From Nocardioides sp. PD653-B2 (lineage in GTDB: Bacteria > Actinomycetota > Actinomycetes > Propionibacteriales > Nocardioidaceae), in contig NZ_BDJE01000053.1 in assembly GCF_002117935.1 (NCBI RefSeq), positions 1 through 45,041 on the forward strand: 45,041 nucleotides of DNA. The letters run 5' to 3'. Shown piece by piece: positions 30,660-39,510 of this stretch (positions are counted from its first letter, which is position 1; each line of letters opens with the position of its first letter). The notes under the pieces were generated by a model that saw only the letters and a program-made list of their open reading frames with translations, was not told the origin of the DNA and made no database searches. A program made the translations under genes and the position numbers.

Positions 30660-32504
30660 ATGTGCGGCATCGTCGGGTACGTCGGGGAGAAGCAAGCCCA
30701 GGACGTGGTGATCGAGGGGCTGCGGCGCCTCGAGTACCGCGGTTACGACTCGGCCGGCGTCGCGCTGGTCGCCGACGGCGCGCTCGCCACCGAGAAGCGG
30801 GCCGGCAAGCTGGCCAACCTCGAGAAGGCGATCGCGGACCGGCCGCTTCCCCCGGCGACGACCGGGATCGGACACACCCGGTGGGCGACGCACGGCGCCC
30901 CCAACGACCCGAACGCGCACCCGCACGCGGGCGCCGGTCGCCGCGTGGCGCTCGTGCACAACGGGATCATCGAGAACTTCGCCGAGCTGCGGTCCGAGCT
31001 CGAGACGGCCGGGCACCACCTGCTCTCCGAGACCGACACCGAGGTCGCCGCGCACCTGCTGGAGCTCGAGGTCGACTCGGGGGCGGACCTGACGCAGGCG
31101 ATGCTCGCCGTCGTAGGTCGTCTCGAGGGTGCGTTCACCCTGGTCGCGGTCGACGCCCAGGACCCGTCGCGGGTCGTCGCGGCCCGGCGGAACTCGCCGC
31201 TGGTCGTCGGCATCGGCGAGGGTGAGAACTTCCTCGGCTCCGACGTGTCGGCGTTCATCGAGCACACCCGCGAGGCACTCGAGCTCGGCCAGGACCAGGT
31301 CGTGACGATCACCCGCGACGGTGTGTCGGTCGTCGGTTTCGACGGGACGCCGGCCGTGGGCCGCCGCTACCACGTCGACTGGGACCTGTCCGCCGCCGAG
31401 AAGGACGGCCACGACTGGTTCATGCGCAAGGAGATCTACGAGCAGCCGCGCGCGGTCGCCGACTCGCTGCTGGGCCGGCGCACGCCCGACGGGCACCTGC
31501 ACCTCGACGAGATGCGCCTCTCCGACCAGGAGCTGCGCGACGTCGACAAGATCATCATCATCGCGTGCGGCACGTCGTTCTACGCCGGCATGGTGGCCAA
31601 GTACGCCCTCGAGCACTGGACGCGGGTGCCGGTCGAGGTCGAGCTGGCCTCCGAGTTCCGCTACCGCGACCCGATCCTCGACTACTCCACGCTGGTCGTC
31701 GCGATCAGCCAGTCGGGCGAGACCGCCGACACCCTGCAGGCCATCCGGCACGCGCGGACCCAGCGGTCGAAGGTGCTCGCGATCTGCAACACCAACGGCT
31801 CGACGATCCCGCGCGAGTCCGACGCGGTGATCTACACCCACGCCGGTCCCGAGATCGGCGTCGCGTCGACGAAGGGCTTCCTGACCCAGCTCGTCGCCTG
31901 CTACCTCCTGGCGCTCTACCTGGCGCAGGTCAAGGGCACGCGGTACGGCGACGAGATCGACCAGGTGATGGGCCAGCTCGAGGAGATGCCCCGCCACATC
32001 GAGCAGGTGCTCGCCGCCGACCAGGCGGTCTACGAGCTGGCCCGCGAGCACGTCGACACCCGGTCGGTCCTGTTCCTCGGCCGGCACGCCGGCTACCCGG
32101 TCGCCCTGGAGGGTGCGCTCAAGCTCAAGGAGCTCGCCTACATCCACGCCGAGGGCTTCGCCGCGGGCGAGCTCAAGCACGGCCCGATCGCGCTGGTCGA
32201 GGGCGGCCTCCCGGTCTTCTGCGTCGTCCCGCCCCAGGGCCGCGACCAACTGCGCGACAAGATGGTCAGCGGCATCCAGGAGGTCCGGGCGCGCGGTGCG
32301 CGGACCATCTGCCTGGTCGAGGAGGGCGACGACGCGATCACGCCGTACGCCGACGTGGTGATCCGGCTGCCGAAGGTGCCGGTGCTGCTGCAGCCGCTCG
32401 TCGCCGTCGTCCCCCTGCAGCTCTTCGCGTGCGAGCTCGCGACCGTGATGGGCCACGACGTGGACCAGCCGCGCAACCTCGCCAAGTCGGTCACGGTCGA
32501 ATGA
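30660..32504 (+). CDS. glmS: Glutamine-fructose-6-phosphate aminotransferase (isomerizing)
   Basis: A 614-residue enzyme making glucosamine-6-phosphate from fructose-6-phosphate and glutamine. The N-terminal Ntn glutaminase starts MCGIVGYVG with catalytic Cys after Met removal, followed by RLEYRGYDSAG, GHTRWATHG and HNGIIEN. Two SIS domains follow with IIACGTSFYAG, AISQSGETADT and VASTKGF. The C-terminus NLAKSVTVE is the canonical end. It feeds GlmM (27775). Gap to acpS is 19 nt. Confidence 0.97.
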   Translation: MCGIVGYVGEKQAQDVVIEGLRRLEYRGYDSAGVALVADGALATEKRAGKLANLEKAIADRPLPPATTGIGHTRWATHGAPNDPNAHPHAGAGRRVALVHNGIIENFAELRSELETAGHHLLSETDTEVAAHLLELEVDSGADLTQAMLAVVGRLEGAFTLVAVDAQDPSRVVAARRNSPLVVGIGEGENFLGSDVSAFIEHTREALELGQDQVVTITRDGVSVVGFDGTPAVGRRYHVDWDLSAAEKDGHDWFMRKEIYEQPRAVADSLLGRRTPDGHLHLDEMRLSDQELRDVDKIIIIACGTSFYAGMVAKYALEHWTRVPVEVELASEFRYRDPILDYSTLVVAISQSGETADTLQAIRHARTQRSKVLAICNTNGSTIPRESDAVIYTHAGPEIGVASTKGFLTQLVACYLLALYLAQVKGTRYGDEIDQVMGQLEEMPRHIEQVLAADQAVYELAREHVDTRSVLFLGRHAGYPVALEGALKLKELAYIHAEGFAAGELKHGPIALVEGGLPVFCVVPPQGRDQLRDKMVSGIQEVRARGARTICLVEEGDDAITPYADVVIRLPKVPVLLQPLVAVVPLQLFACELATVMGHDVDQPRNLAKSVTVE

Positions 32505-32523
32505 TCACCCCATCGGGGACGCC

Positions 32524-32874
32524 GTGATCATCGGCGTCGGCATCGATGTCGTGGACATCGCGCGCTTCGGGCTGTCCCTCACGCGCACGCCCGGCCTGTC
32601 CGCACGGCTCTTCACCCCCGCTGAAGCAACCCGCCCGCTGGCGTCGCTGGCCGCGCGGTTCGCCGCCAAGGAGGCGCTCGCCAAGGCGCTCGGCGCCCCG
32701 GAGGGCATGCACTGGCACGACGCCGAGGTCGTCTCCGAGGAGTCGGGTCGTCCGGTGCTGGAGATGCGCGGGTCCGTGCTCGCCCGGGCGACCGACCTCG
32801 GCGTCGCGTCGGTGCACGTCTCGCTCTCGCACGACGCCGGCATCGCGTCGGCGGTCGTGGTCCTGGAGTCCTGA
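32524..32874 (+). CDS. acpS: Holo-[acyl-carrier-protein] synthase
   Basis: A 116-residue phosphopantetheinyl transferase that moves 4'-phosphopantetheine from CoA to apo-ACP. GVGIDVVDIARF carries the metal-binding Asp, FAAKEALAKALG the Glu and Lys, and HVSLSHD the C-terminal motif. Length matches the AcpS type (about 120). GTG start at 32524, 19 nt after glmS and 29 nt before nnr. Confidence 0.95.
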   Translation: MIIGVGIDVVDIARFGLSLTRTPGLSARLFTPAEATRPLASLAARFAAKEALAKALGAPEGMHWHDAEVVSEESGRPVLEMRGSVLARATDLGVASVHVSLSHDAGIASAVVVLES

Positions 32875-32903
32875 GACGCCGACGTCCCGCTAGCGTGAGG
32901 CCC

Positions 32904-34304
32904 ATGAGGAGCGCGCACACGGTCGAGCAGGTGCGGGCGGCCGAGGCCGAGCTCATGGCACGGCTGCCGGAAGGCGCGCTGATGCAGCGGGCCGCGGCCG
33001 GGCTGGCCTACGCCGTGATCGACCTGCTCGGGTCGGCGTACGGGCGCCGCGTGCTGCTGCTGGTCGGGTCGGGCGACAACGGGGGAGACGCGCTGTACGC
33101 CGGAGCCCTGCTCGCGCGCCGGGGCGTCCAGGTCGAGGCGTGGCTGCTCTCCGACCGCGCGCACCAGGCCGGGACCGCCGCGCTCGCGGCTGCCGGAGGA
33201 CGGGTCGTCCGCCTCTCGGCTGTCAATACCTTCCCCTCAGGCGGACGACCCGAGCTGGTGGTCGACGGGATCGTCGGGATCGGCGGGCGCGGGGGGTTGC
33301 GGCCCGAGGCCGTGGCGGCGCTCGAGGCGGTCTCCGGCGTGCCGGTGGTCGCGGTCGACACCCCGAGCGGCGTCGACGTCGACACCGGCGAGCTCGACGG
33401 GCCGCACGTCACGGCGGCCCTCACGGTCACGTTCGGCACCCACAAGATCGCGCACCTGGTGGACCCCGCAGCGCAGGTGTGCGGCGCGGTCCACCTCGTC
33501 GACATCGGCCTCGAGCTCCCGCCCCCGGCGGTCGAGGCGCTCCAGCCCGACGACGTCGCGGCGCTGCTGCCGAGCCCCGCCCCCGACGCGCAGAAGTACA
33601 CCCGCGGTGTGGTCGGCGTGCGCGCAGGCAGTGCGCAGTACCCCGGTGCCGGCTTGCTCAGCGTCGCCGGCGCGGCCACGGGGCTCTGCGGGATGGTGCG
33701 GTACGTCGGGGACGCGGCCGTCGCCGACCGGGTCCGCGAGGCCCACCCCGAGGTCGTCGGGGAGGGCCGGGTGCAGGCCTGGGTGGTCGGCTCCGGCGGC
33801 GGCGAGAGCGCCGGCGACGAGCTGGCGGCCGCACTCGCCGACGGGGTGCCCGTGGTCGTCGACGCCGACGCGCTCGCCCACCTGACCGGGCCGCTGCCGG
33901 TCCCGGCCGTCCTCACCCCGCACGCCGGCGAGCTCGCGAGCATGCTCGGGGTCGAGCGGGCGACGGTCGAGGCGAAGCCGCTGGAGCACGCCCGCCGGGC
34001 GGCCGCGACGTACGACTGTGTCGTGCTGCTCAAGGGCCGCCACACCCTGGTCGCCACGCCCGACGGCCGGGTGCGGGCCACCACCACCGGCACCTCCTGG
34101 CTGGCCACCGCCGGCGCGGGCGACGTGCTCGGCGGGCTGATCGGCGCGCTGCTCGCCTCCGGCCTCACGCCGTACGACGCCGCCTCGGTCGGCTCCTGGC
34201 TGCACGGGGCCGCCGCGACCGTCGCGTCGGGTGGCGGTCCGATCGTCGCCGGCGACGTCGCGCGGTCCATTCCGGCAGCCGTCCGGGGACTCCCGGTCCG
34301 GTGA
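32904..34304 (+). CDS. nnr: Bifunctional NAD(P)H-hydrate epimerase / ADP-dependent NAD(P)H-hydrate dehydratase
   Basis: A 466-residue repair enzyme for damaged NADH and NADPH hydrates. The N-terminal YjeF_N epimerase domain (about 1-205) shows VGSGDNGGDALYAG and AVDTPSGVDVDTG with the Asp. The C-terminal carbohydrate kinase-like dehydratase has LTPHAGELASMLG, VLLKGRHTLVA and TAGAGDVLGGLIGALLA. Length fits Nnr fusions (about 460-510). ATG 32904 is chosen over GTG 32895 because TAGCGT lies 7 nt upstream (leaderless). Its gap to alr is 16 nt. Confidence 0.95.
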   Translation: MRSAHTVEQVRAAEAELMARLPEGALMQRAAAGLAYAVIDLLGSAYGRRVLLLVGSGDNGGDALYAGALLARRGVQVEAWLLSDRAHQAGTAALAAAGGRVVRLSAVNTFPSGGRPELVVDGIVGIGGRGGLRPEAVAALEAVSGVPVVAVDTPSGVDVDTGELDGPHVTAALTVTFGTHKIAHLVDPAAQVCGAVHLVDIGLELPPPAVEALQPDDVAALLPSPAPDAQKYTRGVVGVRAGSAQYPGAGLLSVAGAATGLCGMVRYVGDAAVADRVREAHPEVVGEGRVQAWVVGSGGGESAGDELAAALADGVPVVVDADALAHLTGPLPVPAVLTPHAGELASMLGVERATVEAKPLEHARRAAATYDCVVLLKGRHTLVATPDGRVRATTTGTSWLATAGAGDVLGGLIGALLASGLTPYDAASVGSWLHGAAATVASGGGPIVAGDVARSIPAAVRGLPVR

Positions 34305-34320
34305 TGGGACAATCGGGGGC

Positions 34321-35445
34321 ATGAGTCACCGCCCGCACCCGGAGATCGTCGTCGATCTCGATGCGGTCCGGCACAACGTCCGCACCCTGCGCGACCTCAC
34401 GGGCGTGCCGTCGATGACGGTCGTGAAGGCCGACGGCTACGGCCACGGCCTGGTCGAGGTCGCCCGCGCCGCGCGCGAGGCCGGCTCGGAGTGGGTCGGC
34501 GTCGCCACGATCGACGAGGCACTCACCCTGCGACGGCACGGCGACGTCGGGCCCCTGCTGTGCTGGCTCACCGTCCCGGGCGACGACTGGGCCGCCGCCA
34601 TCGACGCGGACGTCGAGGTCACCGCCTACTCGGTCGCGGACCTCGACGCCATCGCGGCGACCGGCCGTGCTGCGCGCGTCCAGCTCAAGGTCGACACCGG
34701 GCTCAGCCGCGGCGGCGCGACGATCGCCGACTGGCCCGGCCTCGTCACCCGGGCGCTCGAGGGCGAGCGCGACGGGAGCTGGCGGGTCACCGGCCTCTGG
34801 TCGCACCTCGCCGCCAGCGACGAGCCCGAGCACCCCGCCAACGACACCCAGGAACGGGTCTTCCGCGAGGCCCTGGAGGTGGCGGAGACAGCGGGGCTGC
34901 GGCCCGACGTGCGCCACCTGGCCAACTCCGCGGCCGGCATCCTGCGACCGAGCAGCCGTTTCGACCTGGTGCGGTTCGGGCTGGCGTCCTACGGCCTCGA
35001 CCCGGCGCCCGGCCACACCCCCGACCTGGGGCTGGTCCCGGCGATGACGGTCCGCACCCCCCTCGTGTCGGCCAAGCCCGTCGCCGCGGGCGCCGGCGTC
35101 TCCTACGGCCACACCTGGGTGGCCGACACCGACACCACGCTCGGGCTGGTGCCGGTCGGGTACGGCGACGGCGTGCTTCGTGCGGCCAGCAACGCCGGTC
35201 ACGTGCTCGTCGACGGCAAGCAGCGCGCGATCCGCGGCCGGGTCTGCATGGACCAGTTCGTCGTCGACCTCGGCGGCGACCTGCCCGAGCCCGGTGCCGA
35301 CGTGGTGCTGTTCGGCCCCGGCACCCGCGGGGAGCCCACCGCCCAGGACTGGGCCGAGGCGAGCGGCACCATCTCCTACGAGATCGTCACCCGGATCGGC
35401 GGGCGGTTGACCCGGCGCTACGTCGACGACGGGGTCGACGCATGA
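34321..35445 (+). CDS. alr: Alanine racemase
   Basis: A 374-residue PLP enzyme interconverting L- and D-alanine for peptidoglycan. VVKADGYGHG places the PLP Lys at residue 36. GVSYGHTW has the second catalytic Tyr at residue 262. GRVCMDQFVVD is the C-terminal beta-domain signature. GACAAT (34308-34313), 7 nt before ATG 34321, fits a leaderless promoter. The stop overlaps the next hydrolase start by ATGA, so alr, the hydrolase and the GNAT-TsaE gene form one coupled unit. The alr-tsaE neighbourhood is conserved in actinobacteria. Confidence 0.96.
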   Translation: MSHRPHPEIVVDLDAVRHNVRTLRDLTGVPSMTVVKADGYGHGLVEVARAAREAGSEWVGVATIDEALTLRRHGDVGPLLCWLTVPGDDWAAAIDADVEVTAYSVADLDAIAATGRAARVQLKVDTGLSRGGATIADWPGLVTRALEGERDGSWRVTGLWSHLAASDEPEHPANDTQERVFREALEVAETAGLRPDVRHLANSAAGILRPSSRFDLVRFGLASYGLDPAPGHTPDLGLVPAMTVRTPLVSAKPVAAGAGVSYGHTWVADTDTTLGLVPVGYGDGVLRAASNAGHVLVDGKQRAIRGRVCMDQFVVDLGGDLPEPGADVVLFGPGTRGEPTAQDWAEASGTISYEIVTRIGGRLTRRYVDDGVDA

Positions 35446-36512
35446 GCGTTCGACGCAACCTCATCGGTGTCGCGGCCGGTGCGGTCGGTCTCGCGGCCGC
35501 CGGCGCGACCGTCGGCGTCGCCCGCCAGCGCCGGGCCATCACGCGCCGCGGTCCGGGCGACGCGCCGGCCTTCCGGTCCCTGCGGTCCGACCCGATCACG
35601 GTGGTCGCCGACGACGGCGTGCCCCTCCACGTCGAGATCGACGAGGTCGACCAGCCCCGGCGGCCTCGTCGGGGCAAGCCCGCGCTGACGATGATCTTCT
35701 GCCACGGCTACGCCCTCGAGCTGGACTGCTGGCACTTCCAGCGCGAGCACTACCGCGGCCGGGTGCGCACGGTGTTCTACGACCAGCGCTCCCACGGCCG
35801 GTCGGGCCGCTCGCCGATGGAGCACGCCACCATCGAGCAGCTCGGCACGGACCTGCTCACCGTGATGGACGAGGTCGCCCCGGAGGGCCCGGTCGTCCTG
35901 GTCGGCCACTCCATGGGCGGGATGACGATCGTCGCGCTCGCCGAGCAGCACCCCGAGCTCTTCGGCGACCGGATCGCCGGGGCAGCGCTCATCTCGACGA
36001 CGGCCGGCGGGCTCGACCCCAGCCGGATCCTGCTCCCGATGGTGCCGTCCTGGGCCGGCGGCCGGACCATCCACCGCGGCGTCGCGATGCTGGCGCGCGG
36101 CCACCGCGCCGTCGACGGACTGCGCCGGATCGGCAAGGACGTCGCCCTGGTCGCCACCGACCAGCTCGCGTTCGGCGACTCGGTCCCCGCCAGCTACGTC
36201 GACTTCGTCGACAGCATGCTGGCCGCGACGCCCTTCGAGGTCGTCGCCGAGTTCTTCCCCGGCTTCCGCAGCCTCGACAAGTTCGACGCGGTGGGCGTGC
36301 TCTCGAAGGTCCCGACCGCGGTCATCTGCGGCACCGTCGACAAGCTGACGTCGATCGGCCACAGCCGCAAGCTGCACGCGCGGATCGGCGGCTCGACGCT
36401 GCTCGAGTGCCACGGGGCCGGTCACATGGTGATCCTGGAGCGGTACGACGAGGTGAACGGCGAGCTCGACCGGCTCCTCGAGGCCGCCGGCCTGGGGGCC
36501 GGACCGCGATGA
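35442..36512 (+). CDS. Alpha/beta hydrolase, membrane-anchored
   Basis: A 356-residue hydrolase. Residues 8-28 are a hydrophobic N-terminal segment (LIGVAAGAVGLAAAGATVGVA), likely a membrane anchor. The hydrolase core has FCHGYALELDCWHF (oxyanion region), VGHSMGGMTI (nucleophile Ser), CGTVDKLTSI (acid) and GAGHMVILE (His). It is coupled by ATGA to alr before it and by ATGA to the GNAT-TsaE gene after it. An alpha/beta hydrolase between alr and tsaE is common in actinobacteria, but its substrate is not known. Confidence 0.88.
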   Translation: MSVRRNLIGVAAGAVGLAAAGATVGVARQRRAITRRGPGDAPAFRSLRSDPITVVADDGVPLHVEIDEVDQPRRPRRGKPALTMIFCHGYALELDCWHFQREHYRGRVRTVFYDQRSHGRSGRSPMEHATIEQLGTDLLTVMDEVAPEGPVVLVGHSMGGMTIVALAEQHPELFGDRIAGAALISTTAGGLDPSRILLPMVPSWAGGRTIHRGVAMLARGHRAVDGLRRIGKDVALVATDQLAFGDSVPASYVDFVDSMLAATPFEVVAEFFPGFRSLDKFDAVGVLSKVPTAVICGTVDKLTSIGHSRKLHARIGGSTLLECHGAGHMVILERYDEVNGELDRLLEAAGLGAGPR

Positions 36513-37429
36513 GCGTCGAGATCCACGCCGTGGGCCCGGAGTCCGCGGCCGACGTGCTCGCGGTCGTCCGGGCGGCGTTCGAGGCGCGTCCACCGCTCGA
36601 CCCCCCGGCCGACGCGCTCTCCGAGACCGAGGAGACGATCGCCCGCAAGCTCGAGGGCGGTCGCGGCCTGCTGGCCCGCCTCGACGGGGCGCCGGTCGGT
36701 GCGCTGATCCTCGACCCGTTCGGCAGCACGACGTACCTGCGCCGCTTCGGGGTGACCCCGGCGGCCCAGGGCCACGGCGTGGCCAAGGCGCTGGTCGACG
36801 CGGCGGCCGAGCTGGCCGAGGCCGGCGGCGCCGAGGACCTCACCGTCGTCGCCCGCGAGGAGCTCCCGCAGACCGTCCGGTTCTGGGACCGGCAGGGCTT
36901 CCGCGAGATCCGGCGCTACCCGCCGAGCGTCGAGCTGAGACGTCCGCTGCGCACGGTCGTCTTCCAGGCGCCCGACGCCGAGTCGATGCGCGGGCTCGGC
37001 CGCTCGCTGGCCGGCCAGCTGACGGCCGGCGACCTGATCGTCCTGAGCGGCGAGCTGGGCGCCGGCAAGACGACGTTCACCCAGGGTCTCGGCGCCGGGC
37101 TCGGGGTGCGCGGCGACATCACCTCGCCCACCTTCGTGATCGCTCGGGTGCACCCCTCCCTGGTCGGCGGCCCCGACCTCGTGCACGTCGACGCCTACCG
37201 GCTCGGCGGTCTCGACGAGCTCGACGACCTCGACCTCGACACCTCCCTCGACGACGCGGTCACGGTCGTGGAGTGGGGGGAGGGCCTGGCCGAGGGGCTC
37301 TCCGAGTCCCGGCTCGAGGTTCTCATCGTGCGCGGCGACGAGCCGCACGACGAGCTGGACCCACGCCGGGTCGAGCTGACCCCCGTGGGCCCGCGCTGGC
37401 ACGCGCTGTCCTTCCGTGGGCTCGGCTGA
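36509..37429 (+). CDS. tsaE: GNAT acetyltransferase - TsaE (tRNA t6A synthesis ATPase) fusion
   Basis: A 306-residue two-domain protein. Residues 1-140 form a GNAT acyltransferase (RRFGVTPAAQGHGVAKALVDAAAEL carries the acetyl-CoA site, with RQGF near its end). Residues 148-300 are TsaE, the ATPase of threonylcarbamoyladenosine synthesis at tRNA A37. The TsaE part shows Walker A SGELGAGKTTFTQGL (180-194), SPTFVI, HVDAYRL and VVEWGEGL. Most TsaE proteins are single-domain and about 150 residues long. A partner GNAT may be a RimI-like enzyme. The coupled ATGA start makes it the last gene of the alr unit. No tsaB or tsaD follows in the window. Confidence 0.88.
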   Translation: MSVEIHAVGPESAADVLAVVRAAFEARPPLDPPADALSETEETIARKLEGGRGLLARLDGAPVGALILDPFGSTTYLRRFGVTPAAQGHGVAKALVDAAAELAEAGGAEDLTVVAREELPQTVRFWDRQGFREIRRYPPSVELRRPLRTVVFQAPDAESMRGLGRSLAGQLTAGDLIVLSGELGAGKTTFTQGLGAGLGVRGDITSPTFVIARVHPSLVGGPDLVHVDAYRLGGLDELDDLDLDTSLDDAVTVVEWGEGLAEGLSESRLEVLIVRGDEPHDELDPRRVELTPVGPRWHALSFRGLG

Positions 37430-37460
37430 CGGTCGATGCCGACCGGACGCTCGCGACCGT

Positions 37461-37466
37461 TACTGT
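37461..37466 (+). promoter_or_regulatory. -10 box for the sulfotransferase pair
   Basis: TACTGT lies 38 nt before the GTG start at 37505, with TSS expected near 37473 and a GAGGA ribosome site at 37494-37498. Unlike neighbours, this transcript has a short leader. A weak hairpin (CGGTCG-ATGC-CGACCG, 37430-37445) precedes it and may end the alr-tsaE transcript. Confidence 0.45.
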
Positions 37467-37504
37467 AAAGGCGTTGTTCGCCGCCGAAGTCCTGAGGAAT
37501 CCCC

Positions 37505-38617
37505 GTGCCCGAGTCCGCTCCAGACGCCCGCGTCCGCCTCATCATCGCCACCGGCTCCGGTCGCAGCGGCACCAGCACGGTCGCCGGCACCCTCAAGCGC
37601 CTCGGCCTGCACGTCCCGCAGCCCGAGATGCCGGCCGACGAGAGCAACCCGCGCGGCTTCTACGAGCCGCAGTGGGTCGTCGAGTTCCACAAGCGCCTGC
37701 TCAACTCCATCCCGGCGCGCACCAACGACGCCCGCCCGAGGGCCGCCGAGCAGATCCGTGAGGCCGCCGCGGCGCCCGAGGTCCGCGAGGAGCTGACCAC
37801 CTGGCTGTCCGAGCAGGTCGCCGAGGTCGGACCCGGCGGGCAGCTCGCCATCAAGGACCCGCGCACCTTCTGGGTCAACGAGCTGTGGAGCGACGTCGCC
37901 GACGAGCTCGACATCGACCTGTCCTACCTGACGATGCTCCGCCACCCGGCCCAGGTCGTGCAGTCCCGCGAGACCCACTACCTGACCAACCAGACCGACG
38001 AGTTCCGCCGGACCCGCCAGACCGCCAACCTGGCCGGCTGGGTCAACGCGGCGTACGAGACCGAGGTCGCGACCCGTCCGCGACCCCGCGCGTTCGTCCG
38101 CTACGCCGACCTCCTCGCCGACTGGCGCGGCGCGATGATCCAGGCGGCCGCGCAGACCGGGATCACCTACAACGCCGACCTCACGTCGACCGACCACCAC
38201 CCGGTCGACGACTTCATCGACGTCAAGCTCAACCGCGCCCAGATCACCTGGGACGAGGTCGACACGATCCCGGAGCTGCAGGAGCAGGCCATCGCCTCGT
38301 GGGACGCCTGCGACGTGCTGGTCGACTCGCCGTACGACGAGGGCGCGATCGCGACGCTGGCCGAGATGCACGAGCGCTACGTCGTGCTGCACCAGTACGC
38401 CGAGGCGATCGCGCTCGACCACACCAACGTGAGCGTCGCGCAGGAGCGCCGGGCCGTGCAGGCCAAGCTCAAGGCCGCCCACGCCGAGGCGACCGCCGAC
38501 CTCAAGGACCGGCTCAACCGCCGCAAGCGCCAGGTCGCCAAGCTGGAGCAGCAGCTGAGCCAGGCAGGCGGCGCCGACACCGCTCCCACCAGGTCCAGGC
38601 TCCCCTGGAAGCGCTGA
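37505..38617 (+). CDS. Sulfotransferase family protein with C-terminal coiled coil
   Basis: A 370-residue protein with a P-loop-like 5'-phosphosulfate motif GSGRSGTSTVAGTL near the N-terminus. A 3'-phosphate-type motif follows around LRHPAQVVQSR. These are typical of PAPS-dependent sulfotransferases, which sulfate hydroxyls of sugars or lipids. The region after residue 300 is rich in Arg, Lys, Ala and Glu with heptad-like spacing (ERRAVQAKLKAAHAEATADL), a probable coiled coil absent from most relatives. Start is GTG 37505 with a GAGGA site. It touches the next sulfotransferase by 1 nt (TGATG). Acceptor unknown. Confidence 0.85.
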   Translation: MPESAPDARVRLIIATGSGRSGTSTVAGTLKRLGLHVPQPEMPADESNPRGFYEPQWVVEFHKRLLNSIPARTNDARPRAAEQIREAAAAPEVREELTTWLSEQVAEVGPGGQLAIKDPRTFWVNELWSDVADELDIDLSYLTMLRHPAQVVQSRETHYLTNQTDEFRRTRQTANLAGWVNAAYETEVATRPRPRAFVRYADLLADWRGAMIQAAAQTGITYNADLTSTDHHPVDDFIDVKLNRAQITWDEVDTIPELQEQAIASWDACDVLVDSPYDEGAIATLAEMHERYVVLHQYAEAIALDHTNVSVAQERRAVQAKLKAAHAEATADLKDRLNRRKRQVAKLEQQLSQAGGADTAPTRSRLPWKR

Positions 38618-39504
38618 TGCCGGAGCCGACGACCGGCGCGAAGCCGTTCAACAAGACGTTCCTGCTCGGGGTGGGTGCCCAGAAGGCCGGCACCACCTGG
38701 CTGCACCACTACCTGGCGCGGTCGCCGCAGTGTGCGCGCGGCTACCGCAAGGAGTACCACGTCTTCGACAGTGTCGACCTGCCTGCGGAGAGGTGGCGCC
38801 AGCGCAACGTGGACATGGCGCAGGCCGAGCTCGACGCGCTCCGCAACGGCACGCCGGCGGACCCGGTCCACCTCCACCGGGCGAGCATGATCGCGGACTC
38901 GAGGTTCTACTACGACTACTTCGCCGGGCTGCTCCGCAGCAAGGCGCGGATCCGGCTCACCGCCGACGTGACCCCGGAGTACGCCATGCTCCCGGTCGAG
39001 CGTCTCACCGAGATCCGTGACTCGTTCGCCGCGCGCCGGGTCCGGACCGTCGCGATGTTCCTCATGCGCGACCCGGTCGACCGGATCTGGTCGCAGATCC
39101 GGATGCAGGAGGGCCGGCGCCCGCGCCGCTTCCCCGAGCCGGCGAACGAGATGGTCGGGCGCCTGTACGCCGACCCTCTCTACGAGCAGTGGTCGCGCTA
39201 CGAGGTGACGCTGCGCAACCTCGACGCGGTCTTCGACCGGGAGAACCTCCACTTCGGGTTCTACGAGGAGCTCTTCGACGACGAGCAGGTGCGCCGGGTC
39301 TGCCGCGTGGTCGGCATCGACTACCAGGAGCCGGACTTCGGCAAGGTCGCGAACGTGTCGGCCGCCAAGGCGGTCGAGACCCTGCCCGACGACGTCGTCC
39401 GCACGGTGGCCACCCACTTCCGGGAGACCTACCTCGCCGTGGCCGAGCGGTTCCCGGAGACCGACCTCACCGCGATCTGGCCGAGCAGCCGCTTCGTCCT
39501 CTGA
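38617..39504 (+). CDS. Sulfotransferase domain protein
   Basis: A 295-residue sulfotransferase. FLLGVGAQKAGTTWLHHYL has the canonical KAGTTWL PAPS loop. MFLMRDPVDRIWSQ contains the RDPxxRxWS 3'-phosphate-binding motif, and FGFYEELFDD precedes the C-terminal region. It is more typical of carbohydrate sulfotransferases than its neighbour. Translation is coupled to the first sulfotransferase by a TGATG overlap. It ends 6 nt from the stop of the convergent GT4-Stealth gene, so the two units share a terminus. Confidence 0.88.
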   Translation: MPEPTTGAKPFNKTFLLGVGAQKAGTTWLHHYLARSPQCARGYRKEYHVFDSVDLPAERWRQRNVDMAQAELDALRNGTPADPVHLHRASMIADSRFYYDYFAGLLRSKARIRLTADVTPEYAMLPVERLTEIRDSFAARRVRTVAMFLMRDPVDRIWSQIRMQEGRRPRRFPEPANEMVGRLYADPLYEQWSRYEVTLRNLDAVFDRENLHFGFYEELFDDEQVRRVCRVVGIDYQEPDFGKVANVSAAKAVETLPDDVVRTVATHFRETYLAVAERFPETDLTAIWPSSRFVL

Positions 39505-39510
39505 GCGGGC

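Noticed and set aside
30600..30660. glmS ribozyme/riboswitch
   Set aside because: The -10 box lies 7 nt before the glmS ATG, so there is no leader to hold one, and no conserved core is visible.
28734..32456. A very long open frame (1240 codons) antisense to coaA/glmS and neighbours
   Set aside because: High GC makes antisense frames open by chance. The sense genes have clear motifs; this one has none and crosses several of them.
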